This document shows positions 36,110 to 45,698 of a stretch of 64,000 bases of DNA, piece by piece. Position 1 is the stretch's first letter. Every line of letters starts with the position of its first letter. The position numbers were made by a program, and so were the translations under genes. The notes below the pieces were generated by a model. The model was not told where the DNA came from and made no database searches. It worked only from the letters and a program-made list of their open reading frames with translations. The DNA is from Variovorax sp. 770b2 (GTDB lineage Bacteria > Pseudomonadota > Gammaproteobacteria > Burkholderiales > Burkholderiaceae_C). The stretch is taken from assembly GCF_900115685.1 (NCBI RefSeq), contig NZ_FOXJ01000001.1, positions 3,192,627 through 3,256,626 of the forward strand, written 5' to 3'.

Positions 36110-37663
36110 TCATCGGCGCATGAAACTGCGCAACCGCACCCCGACCGCCGCCAGGATGGCGAAATAGATCACCGCGGCGCCCGCGACGAGCGCGGCCAGG
36201 AGGCCGATGCGGTGCAGGGGCTGCGCGCGCAGGCCGATCCAGTCGAAATAGCGCGCGCCCCACACGAGGAAAGCCGCCAGCACCAGCGTGCCGGCCAGCA
36301 CCTGCAGCGTGAACTTGCCCCAGCCGGGTTCGGGGACGTAGCTGCCGCGGCGCATGAGCCCCACCAGCAGCCAGGTCGCGTTGACCAGTGCGCCGATGGC
36401 GATGGTGAGCGTGAGCGCCGCATGCTGCAGCACCGGCACGAGGAAGAAATTGAGCACCTGGGTGAAGACGAGCACGCCCACGGCGATCAGCATCGGGGTG
36501 CGCGTGTCCTGCCTGGCGTAATAGCCGGGCGCGAGGATCTTGATGGCCACGATGCCGACGAGGCCCACGCCGTAGCCCATCAGTGCCAGGGTGGTGCGCT
36601 TGACGTCCTCGTCGCCGAAGGCGCCGTTGTGAAAGAGCACGGCGACCAGCGGCTGCGCGAACAGCAGCAGCGCGACGGCGCACGGCGCCGAGAGCAGCAC
36701 CACGAGGCGCAGGCCCCAGTCGAGCAGGGCCGAATAGCGGGCGTCGTCCTTGGCGGCGCGGGCGCCGGCCAGCTGCGGCATCAGCACCACGCCGAGCGCC
36801 ACGCCGAGCATCGCGGTGGGAAATTCCATCAGCCGGTCGGCGTTGACCACCCAGGTCACGCTGCCGGTCGCCAGGTGCGAGGCGATCTGCGTGTTGATGA
36901 GCAGCGAGATCTGCGCCACGCTCACGCCCAGCAGGGCGGGGAGCATCAGCTTCATCACCTTGCGGGTGGTCGGATCGGTCCAGGCGGTGCGCAGCGCCTT
37001 GAAGCTCGCGCCCACGCGGGGCATCAGGTTCAGGGCGCGCAGCGCGGGAATCTGCAGAGCCAGCTGCAGCACGCCGCCGACCAGCACGCCCACGCACTGC
37101 GCATAGATCGGCTCGATGCCATAGCGCCGGAACAGCGGCGCGCCGACCACGATGGAGAAGATCAGCGCCAGGTTCAGCAGCACCGGCGACGCCGCCGGCA
37201 CCGCGAACTTGCGCCAGGTGTTGAGAATGCCGCCCGCCAGCGCCACCAGGGACATGAAGCCGATGTAGGGGAACATCCAGCGCGTCATGACGATGGCCGC
37301 GTCGAAGCCTTTCAGGCCGCTGGCCATGGCCCAGACCAGGAGCGGCGCGCCGACCACGCCGGCGACGCACACCACGAGGAGGGTCCAGGTCAGCAGCGTG
37401 GCGACGTGGTCGATCAACTCCTTGGCGCCCTCCTCGCCGCCTTCGGTCCTGCGCGCGGCCAGCACGGGCACGAAGGCCTGGCTGAAGGCGCCTTCGCCGA
37501 AGACCCGGCGGAACAGGTTGGGAATGCGAAAGGCGACGTTGAAGGCGTCGGTGAGCGCGCTGACGCCGAACACCGAGGCAAAGAGCACGTCGCGCACGAG
37601 GCCCGTGATGCGCGAGGCGAGGGTCAGCAAAGAGACGGTGGAGGCGGATTTGAGCAGGGACAC
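36110..37663 (-). CDS. murJ: Lipid II flippase MurJ
   Basis: A 517-residue MOP-family membrane protein with about 14 membrane segments, typical for MurJ. The N-terminus SLLKSASTVSLLTLASRITG, the ARG-type region FASVFGVSALTDAFNVAFRIPNL and GAFSQAFVPVLA are characteristic. It moves lipid II across the inner membrane for peptidoglycan synthesis. I chose the GTG at 37663, the family start; an ATG at 37765 would add 34 unrelated residues and run through the rpsT promoter. It is divergent from rpsT. Confidence 0.93.
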   Translation of the reverse strand: MSLLKSASTVSLLTLASRITGLVRDVLFASVFGVSALTDAFNVAFRIPNLFRRVFGEGAFSQAFVPVLAARRTEGGEEGAKELIDHVATLLTWTLLVVCVAGVVGAPLLVWAMASGLKGFDAAIVMTRWMFPYIGFMSLVALAGGILNTWRKFAVPAASPVLLNLALIFSIVVGAPLFRRYGIEPIYAQCVGVLVGGVLQLALQIPALRALNLMPRVGASFKALRTAWTDPTTRKVMKLMLPALLGVSVAQISLLINTQIASHLATGSVTWVVNADRLMEFPTAMLGVALGVVLMPQLAGARAAKDDARYSALLDWGLRLVVLLSAPCAVALLLFAQPLVAVLFHNGAFGDEDVKRTTLALMGYGVGLVGIVAIKILAPGYYARQDTRTPMLIAVGVLVFTQVLNFFLVPVLQHAALTLTIAIGALVNATWLLVGLMRRGSYVPEPGWGKFTLQVLAGTLVLAAFLVWGARYFDWIGLRAQPLHRIGLLAALVAGAAVIYFAILAAVGVRLRSFMRR

Positions 37664-37705
37664 GGGGGCGAGTGTAGGGCCCCGAAAGTGCCCGAAACGG
37701 CCGGA

Positions 37706-37735
37706 TTCGGAGGAAAGGCCGACCCAGCCTATAAT
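37706..37735 (+). promoter_or_regulatory. Candidate sigma-70 promoter of rpsT
   Basis: TTCGGA (37706-37711) and a perfect TATAAT (37730-37735) are separated by 18 bp, about 45 bp before the rpsT start. The -35 hexamer is identical to that of the rpsP operon promoter. Confidence 0.6.
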
Positions 37736-37780
37736 GGAGGGCTTTGCTGCATCATCCTCAGACACCTAAGGAACTAAATC

Positions 37781-38095
37781 ATGGCATCCGCCAAGCCCAA
37801 GAAAAAGAACCCGCGCCTCGCCTCCGGCCGTAAGCGCGTCCGCCAGGACACCAAGCTCAACGCTGCGAACACCTCGCTGCGCTCCAAATACCGTACCGCG
37901 GTCAAGAACGTCGAAAAGGCTGTTCTGGCTGGCGACAAGACCAAGGCAAGCGAACTCTTCGCGAAGGCCCAGAGCATCGTCGACACCGTCGCCGACAAGG
38001 GCATCTTCCACAAGAACAAGGCCGCTCGCGACAAGAGCCGCCTGTCGGCCAAGGTCAAGGCCCTGGCCCTCGCGCCTGAAAAGGCCGCCGCCTGA
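37781..38095 (+). CDS. rpsT: Small ribosomal subunit protein bS20
   Basis: A 104-residue Lys/Ala-rich S20 protein: [20 protein letters not shown] at the start, [20 protein letters not shown] in the middle and [20 protein letters not shown] near the end. It is longer than the E. coli protein (87), mainly in the central and C-terminal parts. The AAGGA ribosome site is 8 nt before the ATG. It is transcribed alone, with a terminator about 70 bp downstream. Confidence 0.96.
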
Positions 38096-38166
38096 CACCT
38101 GTCAGGCAAGCCCGGACCGGAATTCTCCAGTCCGCCGTTTGATCGGGGTGCGCTGCAGCAAAGTGT

Positions 38167-38191
38167 AAAAAACCGCCTTCGGGCGGTTTTT
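38167..38191. terminator. Bidirectional rho-independent terminator between rpsT and the DUF3579 gene
   Basis: A stem ACCGCC/GGCGGT with the stable TTCG loop, flanked by an A run and a T run, can stop transcription from both convergent genes (rpsT on plus, DUF3579 on minus). Confidence 0.88.
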
Positions 38192-38226
38192 CATGGGCGA
38201 TCGTTTTGTCGGGCGCTCTTGTCGGA

Positions 38227-38631
38227 TCAGTCGGCCTTGGGCGGCTCGACGGGAATCACCGGCGCGGCGGGGTCCGAGCGCACCACGGCCGCCACCGGCG
38301 TCTGCGCGGCCTTCGGCACGGCGGGTGCGGGCGGCGCCGGGCACACCTCGGAAACCTGCAGGTCGTTGTCTTTTGCGAAGTTCACGCAGAAGTCCCAGGC
38401 CATGGGCTCGGCATCGCGCAGGTCGCGGTTCACGATCACGCACTTGATCCCGTTGATGGTGGTCGGCTCGCACCACGGCGAATAGCTCAGGTAACTGCCT
38501 GGAAAGGCGCCGCCGGGCCGGAAGGAACTCATGACGCCGGCCAGCCGCTCGGCCCAGTCGCTGGGGCGGAAGGTCCGGCCATCACGCGTGATGCCCTGGA
38601 TGAAGATTTCTTTGGCAGTGGGGGAAATCAT
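38227..38631 (-). CDS. DUF3579-domain protein
   Basis: A 134-residue protein found mainly in betaproteobacteria. KEIFIQGITRDGRTFRPSDW, GSYLSYSPWCEPTTINGIKC and CVIVNRDLRDAEPMAWDFCV are recognisable as DUF3579. A Pro/Ala-rich tail of about 35 residues follows. The function is unknown. It is convergent with rpsT and divergent from argD, and is transcribed alone. The start at 38631 is the first ATG of the conserved region; an upstream frame reaches 38715. Confidence 0.85.
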   Translation of the reverse strand: MISPTAKEIFIQGITRDGRTFRPSDWAERLAGVMSSFRPGGAFPGSYLSYSPWCEPTTINGIKCVIVNRDLRDAEPMAWDFCVNFAKDNDLQVSEVCPAPPAPAVPKAAQTPVAAVVRSDPAAPVIPVEPPKAD

Positions 38632-38790
38632 CGTTGATTGAGGCGACCGAAACAGGTGCTGCGGTGCAGCAACGGATTCTATCCGGGGCACTTTTTGCAT
38701 CCTGAACGGGGGCATTGCTGTAATGCGAAATCCTCAACGAAGCCGTCAAATCGCACGCCTAGAATCCGCGTTCCCTATCTGGAGAACCCA

Positions 38791-39999
38791 ATGAGCGCCA
38801 CCGCCCAACCCACCTCGCCCCATGTCATGAACACCTACGGTCGCCTGCCGATCGCACTGTCGCATGGCCAGGGCTGCCGAGTCTGGGACACCACGGGCAA
38901 GGCCTACATCGACGGCCTGGGCGGCATTGCCGTCAACACGCTGGGCCACAACCACCCCGAGCTGGTGCCCGCGCTGCAGGACCAGCTCACCAAGCTGATC
39001 CACAGCTCCAACTACTACCATGTGACCGGCCAGGAGCAGCTTGCCGCCAAGCTGACCGAGATTTCGGGCCTCACCAACGCATTCTTCTGCTGCACCGGCC
39101 TCGAGGCCAACGAAGCGGCGCTCAAGCTGGCGCGCAAGTTCGGCCACGACAAGGGCATCGAGCGCCCCGAGATCGTGGTCTACGAAGCCGCCTTCCACGG
39201 CCGCAGCATCGCCACCCTGTCGGCCACCGGCAACCCCAAGGTGCAGGCCGGCTTCGGACCGCTGGTCGAGGGCTTCATCCGCGTGCCGCTGAACGACATC
39301 GAGGCGCTCAAGAAGGCCACCGAAGGCAACCCCAACGTGGTGGCCGTGTTCTTCGAGACCATCCAGGGCGAAGGCGGCATCCACCCGATGCGCGTGGACT
39401 ACCTCAAGCAGGTGCGCGCACTTTGCGACGAGCGCGACTGGCTCATGATGATCGACGAAGTGCAGTGCGGCATGGGCCGCACCGGCAAGTGGTTCGCCCA
39501 CCAGTGGGCGGGCATCCTGCCCGACGTGATGCCGCTGGCCAAGGGCCTGGGCTCGGGCGTGCCGATCGGCGCCGTGGTGGCCGGCCCCAAGGCCGCCAAC
39601 ATCTTCGGCCCGGGCAACCACGGCACCACCTTCGGCGGCAACCCGCTGGCGATGCGTGCCGGCGTCGAGACGATCCGCATCATGGAAGAGCACAAGCTGC
39701 TCGAGAATGCCGCCACCGTGGGCGCGCACCTCAAAGCCGCGCTGGAGCGCGAAATCGGCGGCCTGCCCGGCGTGAAGGACATCCGCGGCCAGGGCCTGAT
39801 GCTGGGCATCGAGCTGGACCGCCCCTGCGGCGTGATCCTGAACCGCGCCTGCGACGCCGGCCTGCTGCTGAGCGTGACGGCCGACAAGGTGATCCGCCTG
39901 GTGCCGCCGCTCATCCTGAGCATTGCCGAGGCCGACGAGATCGTCGCCATCCTCGCGCCGATCGTCAAAGCCTTCCTGTCGGAGCCTGCCGCGCAATGA
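38791..39999 (+). CDS. argD: Acetylornithine aminotransferase
   Basis: A 402-residue class III PLP aminotransferase. Recognisable blocks are MNTYGRLPIALSHGQGCRVW, the NAFFCCTGLEANEAALKLAR cofactor region, MMIDEVQCGMGRTGKWFAHQ, the PLP lysine in MPLAKGLGSGVPIGAVV, and GTTFGGNPLA. It transfers an amino group to N-acetylglutamate semialdehyde. The stop overlaps the argF start (ATGA), and the pairing supports the arginine role over other class III enzymes. GGAGA 6 nt before the ATG is the ribosome site. Confidence 0.93.
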   Translation: MSATAQPTSPHVMNTYGRLPIALSHGQGCRVWDTTGKAYIDGLGGIAVNTLGHNHPELVPALQDQLTKLIHSSNYYHVTGQEQLAAKLTEISGLTNAFFCCTGLEANEAALKLARKFGHDKGIERPEIVVYEAAFHGRSIATLSATGNPKVQAGFGPLVEGFIRVPLNDIEALKKATEGNPNVVAVFFETIQGEGGIHPMRVDYLKQVRALCDERDWLMMIDEVQCGMGRTGKWFAHQWAGILPDVMPLAKGLGSGVPIGAVVAGPKAANIFGPGNHGTTFGGNPLAMRAGVETIRIMEEHKLLENAATVGAHLKAALEREIGGLPGVKDIRGQGLMLGIELDRPCGVILNRACDAGLLLSVTADKVIRLVPPLILSIAEADEIVAILAPIVKAFLSEPAAQ

Positions 40000-40928
40000 C
40001 GACCACGACAACGCCAGCCATCCGGCATTACCTGCAGTTCGCCGACCTCACGGCCGACGAGTACGTCTACCTCTTCGATCGCATGGCGATCATCAAGAAG
40101 AAGTTCAAGACCTACGAAAAGCACCAGCCGCTGACCGACCGCACGCTGGCCATGATCTTCGAGAAGGCCAGCACGCGCACCCGCGTGAGCTTCGAGGCCG
40201 GCATGTACCAGCTGGGCGGCAGCGTGGTGCACCTGACCACCGGCGACAGCCAGCTGGGCCGCGCCGAGCCCATCGAGGACAGCGCCAAGGTCATCAGCCG
40301 CATGGTGGACATCGTGATGATCCGCACCTACGAGCAGACCAAGATCGACGCGTTCGCCACGCACTCGCGCGTGCCGGTCATCAACGGCCTGACCAACGAA
40401 TTCCATCCCTGCCAGATCCTTGCGGACATCTTCACCTACATCGAGCACCGCGGTTCGATCCAGGGCAAGACGGTGGCCTGGGTGGGCGACGGCAACAACA
40501 TGGCCAACACCTGGCTGCAGGCGGCCGAGATCCTGGGCTTCACCGTGCACGTGAGCACGCCCAGCGGCTACGAGGTCGACCAGTCGATCGCGGGCATCCG
40601 CTCGGGCGACAGCTACAAGGTCTTCAAGGACCCGATGGAAGCCTGCCGCGGCGCCGACCTCGTCACCACCGACGTCTGGACCAGCATGGGCTACGAAGCC
40701 GAGAACGAAGCGCGCCGCAAAGCCTTCGCCGACTGGTGCGTCGATGAAGACATGATGCGCATCGCCCAGCCCGGCGCCCTCTTCATGCACTGCCTGCCCG
40801 CGCACCGCGGCGAAGAAGTGCAGGCCGAAGTCATCGACGGGCCGCAATCGGTCGTGTGGGACGAAGCCGAGAACCGCCTCCATGCCCAGAAGGCGCTGAT
40901 GGAGTTCCTGCTGCTGGGCAAGCTCTGA
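39996..40928 (+). CDS. argF: Ornithine carbamoyltransferase
   Basis: A 310-residue transcarbamylase. The carbamoyl-phosphate site FEKASTRTRVSFEAGMYQLG, the central HPCQILADIFTYIEHRG and the ornithine-site motif FMHCLPAHRGEEV are all intact. It forms citrulline from ornithine and carbamoyl phosphate. Coupled to argD by a 4-bp overlap and followed 29 bp later by a YkgJ-type gene, an order often seen in Burkholderiales. Confidence 0.96.
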   Translation: MTTTTTPAIRHYLQFADLTADEYVYLFDRMAIIKKKFKTYEKHQPLTDRTLAMIFEKASTRTRVSFEAGMYQLGGSVVHLTTGDSQLGRAEPIEDSAKVISRMVDIVMIRTYEQTKIDAFATHSRVPVINGLTNEFHPCQILADIFTYIEHRGSIQGKTVAWVGDGNNMANTWLQAAEILGFTVHVSTPSGYEVDQSIAGIRSGDSYKVFKDPMEACRGADLVTTDVWTSMGYEAENEARRKAFADWCVDEDMMRIAQPGALFMHCLPAHRGEEVQAEVIDGPQSVVWDEAENRLHAQKALMEFLLLGKL

Positions 40929-40957
40929 GCATCTGAAGAAGAAAAAGGCGCGGCCGC

Positions 40958-41311
40958 GTGTCCCATTGCCAGCAATGCGGCGCCTGCTGCGCCAGCTACC
41001 GCGTCGACTTCAGCGTGCATGAGCTCGACGAGAACGGCGGCCGCGTGCCGTCGGGCCTTGCGGTCGAGGTGAACGACGCCCTCTGCCGCATGCGCGGCAC
41101 CGACCACACGCCGATGCGCTGCGCGGCGCTCACCGGCAAGATCGGCCAGTCGGTCGCCTGCGGCATCTACGAATGGCGCCCCAACCCCTGCCACGAACTG
41201 CAGGCCGGCAGCGATGCCTGCGAACGGGCCCGCGCCCGGCACGGCCTCCCCGCGCTCTCGTCCCTGGATTCCGGAGCCACATCATCTGGTCACGTGGTGT
41301 GTTGGAAATAA
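40958..41311 (+). CDS. YkgJ-family cysteine-cluster protein
   Basis: A 117-residue protein starting at a GTG, with the N-terminal cysteine cluster CQQCGACCASYRVDF and further cysteines at LCRMRG, RCAALTG, ACGIYEWRPNPCHEL and DACERARA. The pattern is that of YkgJ/UPF0153 proteins thought to bind zinc or an Fe-S cluster. The role is unknown. It follows argF on the same strand and the kyn genes start 39 bp later, so it may be co-transcribed with either. Confidence 0.85.
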   Translation: MSHCQQCGACCASYRVDFSVHELDENGGRVPSGLAVEVNDALCRMRGTDHTPMRCAALTGKIGQSVACGIYEWRPNPCHELQAGSDACERARARHGLPALSSLDSGATSSGHVVCWK

Positions 41312-41350
41312 CCGACACCACGACCCCTCGCCCGGCGCTAACTTCGCGCC

Positions 41351-42004
41351 ATGCGTTCTCTGCAACCCCACCCCCGCATCTGGGACATCTCTCCCCCGGT
41401 GCATGAAGGCGCGCCGGTGTTCCCCGGCGACACGCCCTACCAGCAGCGCTGGGCCGCGACCATTTCGCCGGATTGCCCGGTCAACGTCAGCGAGATCAAG
41501 CTCTCGCCCCACATCGGCGCGCATGCCGATGCCCCCCTGCACTACGACCCCGAGGGCCAGACCATCGGCCAGGTCGATCTCGCGCCTTTCCTAGGCCCCT
41601 GCCGGGTGATCCACGCCATCGCCAAGGGGCCGCTGATCGAGTGGGAACACATCGCGCATGCCGTCACCAGCGACCTGCCGCCGCGCGTGCTGGTGCGCAC
41701 CTACGCCACCATGCCCGTGGGCCACTGGGACCCGCAGCTCGCGGCCTACGCGCCCGCCACCGTCGAGCGCCTGGCGGCCATGGGCGTGAAGCTCATCGGC
41801 ATCGACACCGCCAGCATCGACCCGGCCGACAGCAAGACGCTGGAGAGCCACCAGCGCATCCGCCGCCTGGACCTGCGCGTGCTCGAGAACCTCGTGCTGG
41901 ACGACGTGCCCGAGGGCGACTACGAACTCATCGCGCTGCCGCTCAAGCTGGTGAGCGCCGATGCCTCCCCCGTTCGCGCCGTGCTGCGCGATCTTCCCCG
42001 CTGA
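41351..42004 (+). CDS. kynB: Arylformamidase (kynurenine formamidase)
   Basis: A 217-residue cyclase-family metal hydrolase. The zinc-binding signature appears as [15 protein letters not shown], with histidines and an aspartate in the HxGxHxDxPxH pattern. [18 protein letters not shown] and [17 protein letters not shown] are also typical. It hydrolyses N-formylkynurenine to kynurenine and formate. It is the first gene of the kynB-kynU-kynA operon, with 10 bp to kynU. Confidence 0.95.
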   Translation: MRSLQPHPRIWDISPPVHEGAPVFPGDTPYQQRWAATISPDCPVNVSEIKLSPHIGAHADAPLHYDPEGQTIGQVDLAPFLGPCRVIHAIAKGPLIEWEHIAHAVTSDLPPRVLVRTYATMPVGHWDPQLAAYAPATVERLAAMGVKLIGIDTASIDPADSKTLESHQRIRRLDLRVLENLVLDDVPEGDYELIALPLKLVSADASPVRAVLRDLPR

Positions 42005-42014
42005 AACCTTCACC

Positions 42015-43301
42015 ATGACGACCCTTGCAGACTGCCGCGCGCTCGACGCGCAAGACCCGCTGCGCGCCCTGCGCGACCAATTCCTCATTCCCGAGGGCGT
42101 GCTTTACCTCGACGGCAACTCGCTCGGCGTGTTGCCCAAGGCCGCGCCCGCGCGCATCGCCGAAGTGGTGACCAAGGAATGGGGCGAAGGCCTGATCCGT
42201 TCATGGAATACCGCGAGCTGGTTCGACCTGCCGCAGCGCCTGGGCGACAAGGTGGCCCGGCTCATCGGCGCGGCGCCCGGCGAAGTGGTGTGCACCGACA
42301 GCACCTCGGTCAATCTCTACAAGGTGCTGTTCGCGGCCCTCTCGCAGCAGAAGGCGAGCGGCCGCAAGCTGGTGGTGAGCGAGCGCAGCAACTTCCCGAC
42401 CGACCTCTACATCGCCGAGTCGCTGTGCCGCGAGCGCGGCTTCACGCTCAACCTGATCGACGCGAGCGAACTGCAAGGCCCGGATTCGGTGCTGACCGAC
42501 GAGGTGGCCGTGCTGATGCTCACGCACGTCAACTACCGCACCGGCGCGATGCACGACATGAAGGCCATCACCGCCGCCGCGCATGCCGCGGGTGTGCTCA
42601 CGGTGTGGGACCTCGCGCACAGCGCGGGCGCCGTGCCGGTCGCGCTCAACGACAGCAACGCCGACTACGCCATCGGCTGCGGCTACAAGTACCTGAACGG
42701 CGGGCCGGGCGCGCCGGCTTTCGCGTGGGTGAACACACGGCACGCGGGCCAGTTCGAGCAGCCACTGTCCGGCTGGTGGGGCCACGCGGCGCCCTTCGAG
42801 TTCACGCCGCACTACCGCCCCGCGCCGGGCGTCGGCCGCTACCTCTGCGGCACGCAGCCGATCATTGCGCTCGCGGGGCTCGAATGCGGGCTCGACACCG
42901 TGCTCGCAGCCGAAGCCTTCAACAAGGACCAGGGCGCGATGGCCGCGCTGCGCACGAAGTCGCTCGCGCTCACCGATCTCTTCATCCAGCTGGTCGAAGA
43001 ACGCTGCCCGGGACAAGGCCTCTCGCTCATCACCCCGCGCGATCACGCACAACGCGGCTCGCAGGTGTGCTTGAGCCGTGACGAAGGCGCCTACGCCATC
43101 GTGCAGGCACTGATCGCGCGCGGCGTGATCGGCGACTACCGCGCCGGCGATTCGCAGATGCCCGACATCCTGCGCTTCGGCTTCACGCCGCTGTACATCG
43201 GTTTCGAGGACGTGTGGAGCTCGGTCGAACACCTCGTGCAGGTGCTCGAAACCGGCGAGTGGCGGCGCGAAGAATTCAACCGCAAGAACGCAGTGACATG
43301 A
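42015..43301 (+). CDS. kynU: Kynureninase
   Basis: A 428-residue PLP enzyme. [20 protein letters not shown] near the N-terminus, [35 protein letters not shown], the PLP lysine in [16 protein letters not shown] and [17 protein letters not shown] match KynU throughout. It cleaves kynurenine to anthranilate and alanine. The stop overlaps the kynA start by 4 bp (ATGA). Confidence 0.96.
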   Translation: MTTLADCRALDAQDPLRALRDQFLIPEGVLYLDGNSLGVLPKAAPARIAEVVTKEWGEGLIRSWNTASWFDLPQRLGDKVARLIGAAPGEVVCTDSTSVNLYKVLFAALSQQKASGRKLVVSERSNFPTDLYIAESLCRERGFTLNLIDASELQGPDSVLTDEVAVLMLTHVNYRTGAMHDMKAITAAAHAAGVLTVWDLAHSAGAVPVALNDSNADYAIGCGYKYLNGGPGAPAFAWVNTRHAGQFEQPLSGWWGHAAPFEFTPHYRPAPGVGRYLCGTQPIIALAGLECGLDTVLAAEAFNKDQGAMAALRTKSLALTDLFIQLVEERCPGQGLSLITPRDHAQRGSQVCLSRDEGAYAIVQALIARGVIGDYRAGDSQMPDILRFGFTPLYIGFEDVWSSVEHLVQVLETGEWRREEFNRKNAVT

Positions 43302-44146
43302 CCGCCGAAAAGCACACCGAGAACATCGTCCACGAAGAGAAGGCGCAACTGGACTTCAGCAAGTCCATGAGCTACGGCGACTACCTGCACCTGGACGAAA
43401 TCCTCAACGCCCAGCATCCGCTCTCGCCCGCGCACGACGAGATGCTGTTCATCGTGCAGCACCAGACCAGCGAGCTCTGGATGAAGTTGATGCTGCACGA
43501 GCTGCGCGCCGCCACCACCTGCATCGCCGGCGAGAAACTGGCCGACGCCTTCAAGATGCTCGCGCGCGTGAGCCGCATCATGGAACAGCTGGTGAGCGCA
43601 TGGACCGTGCTCTCGACCATGACGCCGCCCGAGTACACGGCGATGCGCCCGTACCTGGCCAACTCCAGCGGCTTCCAGAGCGCGCAGTACCGCTGCATCG
43701 AGTTCGCGCTCGGCAACAAGAACGCCGCGATGCTCAAGCCGCACATGCACCGCGCCGATCTGCTCGCGCAGGTCGACGCTGCGTACCGCCAGCCATCGCT
43801 GTACGACGAGTCGCTGCGCCTCCTGGCGCGCCACGGCCTGCCGGTGCCGGCCGACCGCCTGGAGCGCGACTGGACGCAGCCCTACGAATCGAGCGACGGC
43901 GTCGAGGCGGCATGGCTCGTGGTCTACCGCAATCCGCACGACCACTGGGACCTGTACCAGCTCGGCGAGAAGCTCACCGACCTGGAAGACGCCTTCCGCC
44001 TCTGGCGCTTCCGCCATGTGACCACGGTCGAGCGCGTGATCGGCTTCAAGCGCGGCACCGGCGGCACGGGCGGCGTGAGCTACCTGCGCAAGATGCTGGA
44101 CGTGGTGCTGTTCCCGGAAATCTGGAAGCTGCGCACCGAGCTCTGA
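43298..44146 (+). CDS. kynA: Tryptophan 2,3-dioxygenase
   Basis: A 282-residue haem dioxygenase that opens the indole ring of tryptophan. [79 protein letters not shown] and [10 protein letters not shown] are all diagnostic; the His in RHVTTVERV is the expected haem ligand. It is the last gene of the kyn operon, although it acts first in the pathway. No kynR-type regulator is next to the operon. Confidence 0.97.
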   Translation: MTAEKHTENIVHEEKAQLDFSKSMSYGDYLHLDEILNAQHPLSPAHDEMLFIVQHQTSELWMKLMLHELRAATTCIAGEKLADAFKMLARVSRIMEQLVSAWTVLSTMTPPEYTAMRPYLANSSGFQSAQYRCIEFALGNKNAAMLKPHMHRADLLAQVDAAYRQPSLYDESLRLLARHGLPVPADRLERDWTQPYESSDGVEAAWLVVYRNPHDHWDLYQLGEKLTDLEDAFRLWRFRHVTTVERVIGFKRGTGGTGGVSYLRKMLDVVLFPEIWKLRTEL

Positions 44147-44329
44147 ACGACGCTTGGTTGTTGGACCGCCAATAGTCCAACAGATTGTTGGATTACTTCC
44201 TCAGGCGTCCGCAGCCACCTGTTCGGCCATATCGCGTGGATCGGCCAGTTCAATCCGGCCCGCAAGGCAAGGCTGATGCGCCTCTTCGAGCGCATCGAAT
44301 GGCCGGCCGTCCCCCAGCCTGCGCGCTGA
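44147..44329 (+). pseudogene. Possible gene remnant after kynA
   Basis: The frame continues open from the kynA stop to a TGA at 44327 but has no start codon. From 44201 it reads SGVRSHLFGHIAWIGQFNPA and continues RKARLMRLFERIEWPAVPQ, which looks like real protein sequence with balanced composition. I do not recognise the family. It may be the C-terminal stub of a deleted gene, or chance. Confidence 0.25.
44159..44182. repeat. Perfect inverted repeat after kynA
   Basis: TGTTGGAC (44159-44166) and GTCCAACA (44175-44182) are perfect 8-bp arms around an 8-nt loop, 13 bp past the kynA stop. A third GTTGGA follows at 44188. There is no T run, so it is either a weak hairpin or a protein-binding site. 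Confidence 0.5.
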
Positions 44330-44346
44330 ACGCTCGAATGTAGTGC

Positions 44347-44374
44347 TTGCCACGCCTGTGCAAAACGCTACATT
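44347..44374 (+). promoter_or_regulatory. Candidate promoter of the SMI1/KNR4-like gene
   Basis: TTGCCA (44347-44352) and TACATT (44369-44374) are 16 bp apart, about 30 bp before the start at 44403. An inverted repeat AATGTAG/CTACATT (44337-44343 and 44368-44374) brackets the promoter and could be an operator. Confidence 0.4.
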
Positions 44375-44402
44375 TTTGGCAACAACGACGGAGGCCACTG
44401 CC

Positions 44403-45653
44403 ATGCACAACATCCGGTTCTCACCCGACGAGATCTCCACCTTGCGGGCACACGGCGTCGTGCTGTTCGCGGACCGCGTGATCTTCGATGCGCAGCCGCC
44501 GATGCCGGCGCAGCAGATCGTGGCCTTGCAGGCCCTGTGTGCCGGACCGATTCCCGAAGCACTGGCCGCGCTGTGGCAAGAGACGGCGGGCGGGCGCCTG
44601 GACTACGACCTGGCGCTGCCGATGAACGGCAACATCGAGAACGTGAGCTGGTCGGAGATCTTCTGGGATGGCAGCGACGGCTACCGCGACCTGCAGGGCT
44701 GGATCGAGCACGAACAGGAACTGGCGCAGGAGGCCGCCGCCGACGGCGGCGCGCCCTGGAGCGGCAAGATCACCCACCTGCCCTTCGGCGGCTTCGAGTA
44801 CCTGGACCGCATCTACACCGTGGTGGAGCCCGGCGAGGCGCACGGCCGGGTCATCGCGTGGAAGCAGGGCCTGCCGCCGGCCTGGACGCACGCGCTGCAT
44901 GAAGACACCCTGAGCACCGTCGCACCGGACCTGCACGGCGCCTTCGCCGCATTGCACCTGGACGAAGACCCGCTGGCCCCCACGAGCGACTATTTCTCGG
45001 GGCAGACCCTGCTGCAGTACCTGGACGACCGCCACCAGGACCATGGGCTGGACCTGGACCTGATGGACAAGCTGGTCACCTTCTACTGCCGCGCCGTGGT
45101 CGACTGGCGCACGCCGCTGGCGGACGGCACGCTGCGCCATCGCCCGGCGCTCGCGCGCGCGGCGCTGCACCACGCGATCGCGACCGACGACGCGCCGCTG
45201 GTGGGCGAGCTCGCGGCCTCGGGCGTGAGCTTCGACGGGCCGCAGCAAGGCAGCGCCCTCGCGACCGACATTGCGTTGGGCCAGAGCGCCTTCGCAGCCG
45301 CCGCGGCCCTGGTGCGCGCAGGTGCGCCGGTGGCGGTCGATGCCTTGCGCAACGTCGATGGCCAGATCGCCCCCGAACTCACCAGCGCGCTGCTGGCCAA
45401 TGGCGCCGAGCCGAGCGTGGCGGCCATCGTCAAGTGCGTGGCGTGCGGTGCGCCTGCAAGCGCGCACCTGATCGCGGATGCGTGCGCGGACACCGGCATC
45501 GACGTGCCGCCGGCCTTTGTGGCCGACCGCGATGCGATGCTGACGGAACTGGAGACGACGCTCGCGAAAGTGCGCGATGGCTCGCTCGGCCACTACCTGG
45601 GGCCTGAAGGCCTGGCGGAACGCATCGAGCACCTGCAGACCTTCAGGCTCTGA
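44403..45653 (+). CDS. SMI1/KNR4-like protein with ankyrin-like C-terminal half
   Basis: A 416-residue soluble acidic protein. The first half resembles SMI1/KNR4 (SUKH-type) domains: PEALAALWQETAGGRLDYDL with the conserved Trp and Gly-Gly, then THLPFGGFEYLDRIYTVVEP. The second half has helix pairs similar to degenerate ankyrin repeats (LARAALHHAIATDDAPLVGE, AAAALVRAGAPVAVDALRNV, LTSALLANGAEPSVAAIVKC). SUKH proteins are often immunity proteins against toxins, but no toxin gene is adjacent. It is monocistronic. The ATG at 44403 follows a GGAGG ribosome site; an earlier ATG-type start overlaps the promoter. Confidence 0.6.
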   Translation: MHNIRFSPDEISTLRAHGVVLFADRVIFDAQPPMPAQQIVALQALCAGPIPEALAALWQETAGGRLDYDLALPMNGNIENVSWSEIFWDGSDGYRDLQGWIEHEQELAQEAAADGGAPWSGKITHLPFGGFEYLDRIYTVVEPGEAHGRVIAWKQGLPPAWTHALHEDTLSTVAPDLHGAFAALHLDEDPLAPTSDYFSGQTLLQYLDDRHQDHGLDLDLMDKLVTFYCRAVVDWRTPLADGTLRHRPALARAALHHAIATDDAPLVGELAASGVSFDGPQQGSALATDIALGQSAFAAAAALVRAGAPVAVDALRNVDGQIAPELTSALLANGAEPSVAAIVKCVACGAPASAHLIADACADTGIDVPPAFVADRDAMLTELETTLAKVRDGSLGHYLGPEGLAERIEHLQTFRL

Positions 45654-45698
45654 AGGTCGGAGCGTTCAACCGCCGCTGGACCGCCGCTCAGCCGCCAC

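Noticed and set aside
37664..37765. Longer N-terminus of MurJ starting at an ATG at 37765
   Set aside because: The extra 34 residues are not MurJ-like and the frame would cover the rpsT promoter; the GTG at 37663 matches the family start.
44080..44440. Small minus-strand frames over the end of kynA and the following gap
   Set aside because: No ribosome site, no domain, and they are antisense to kynA and the next gene's start.
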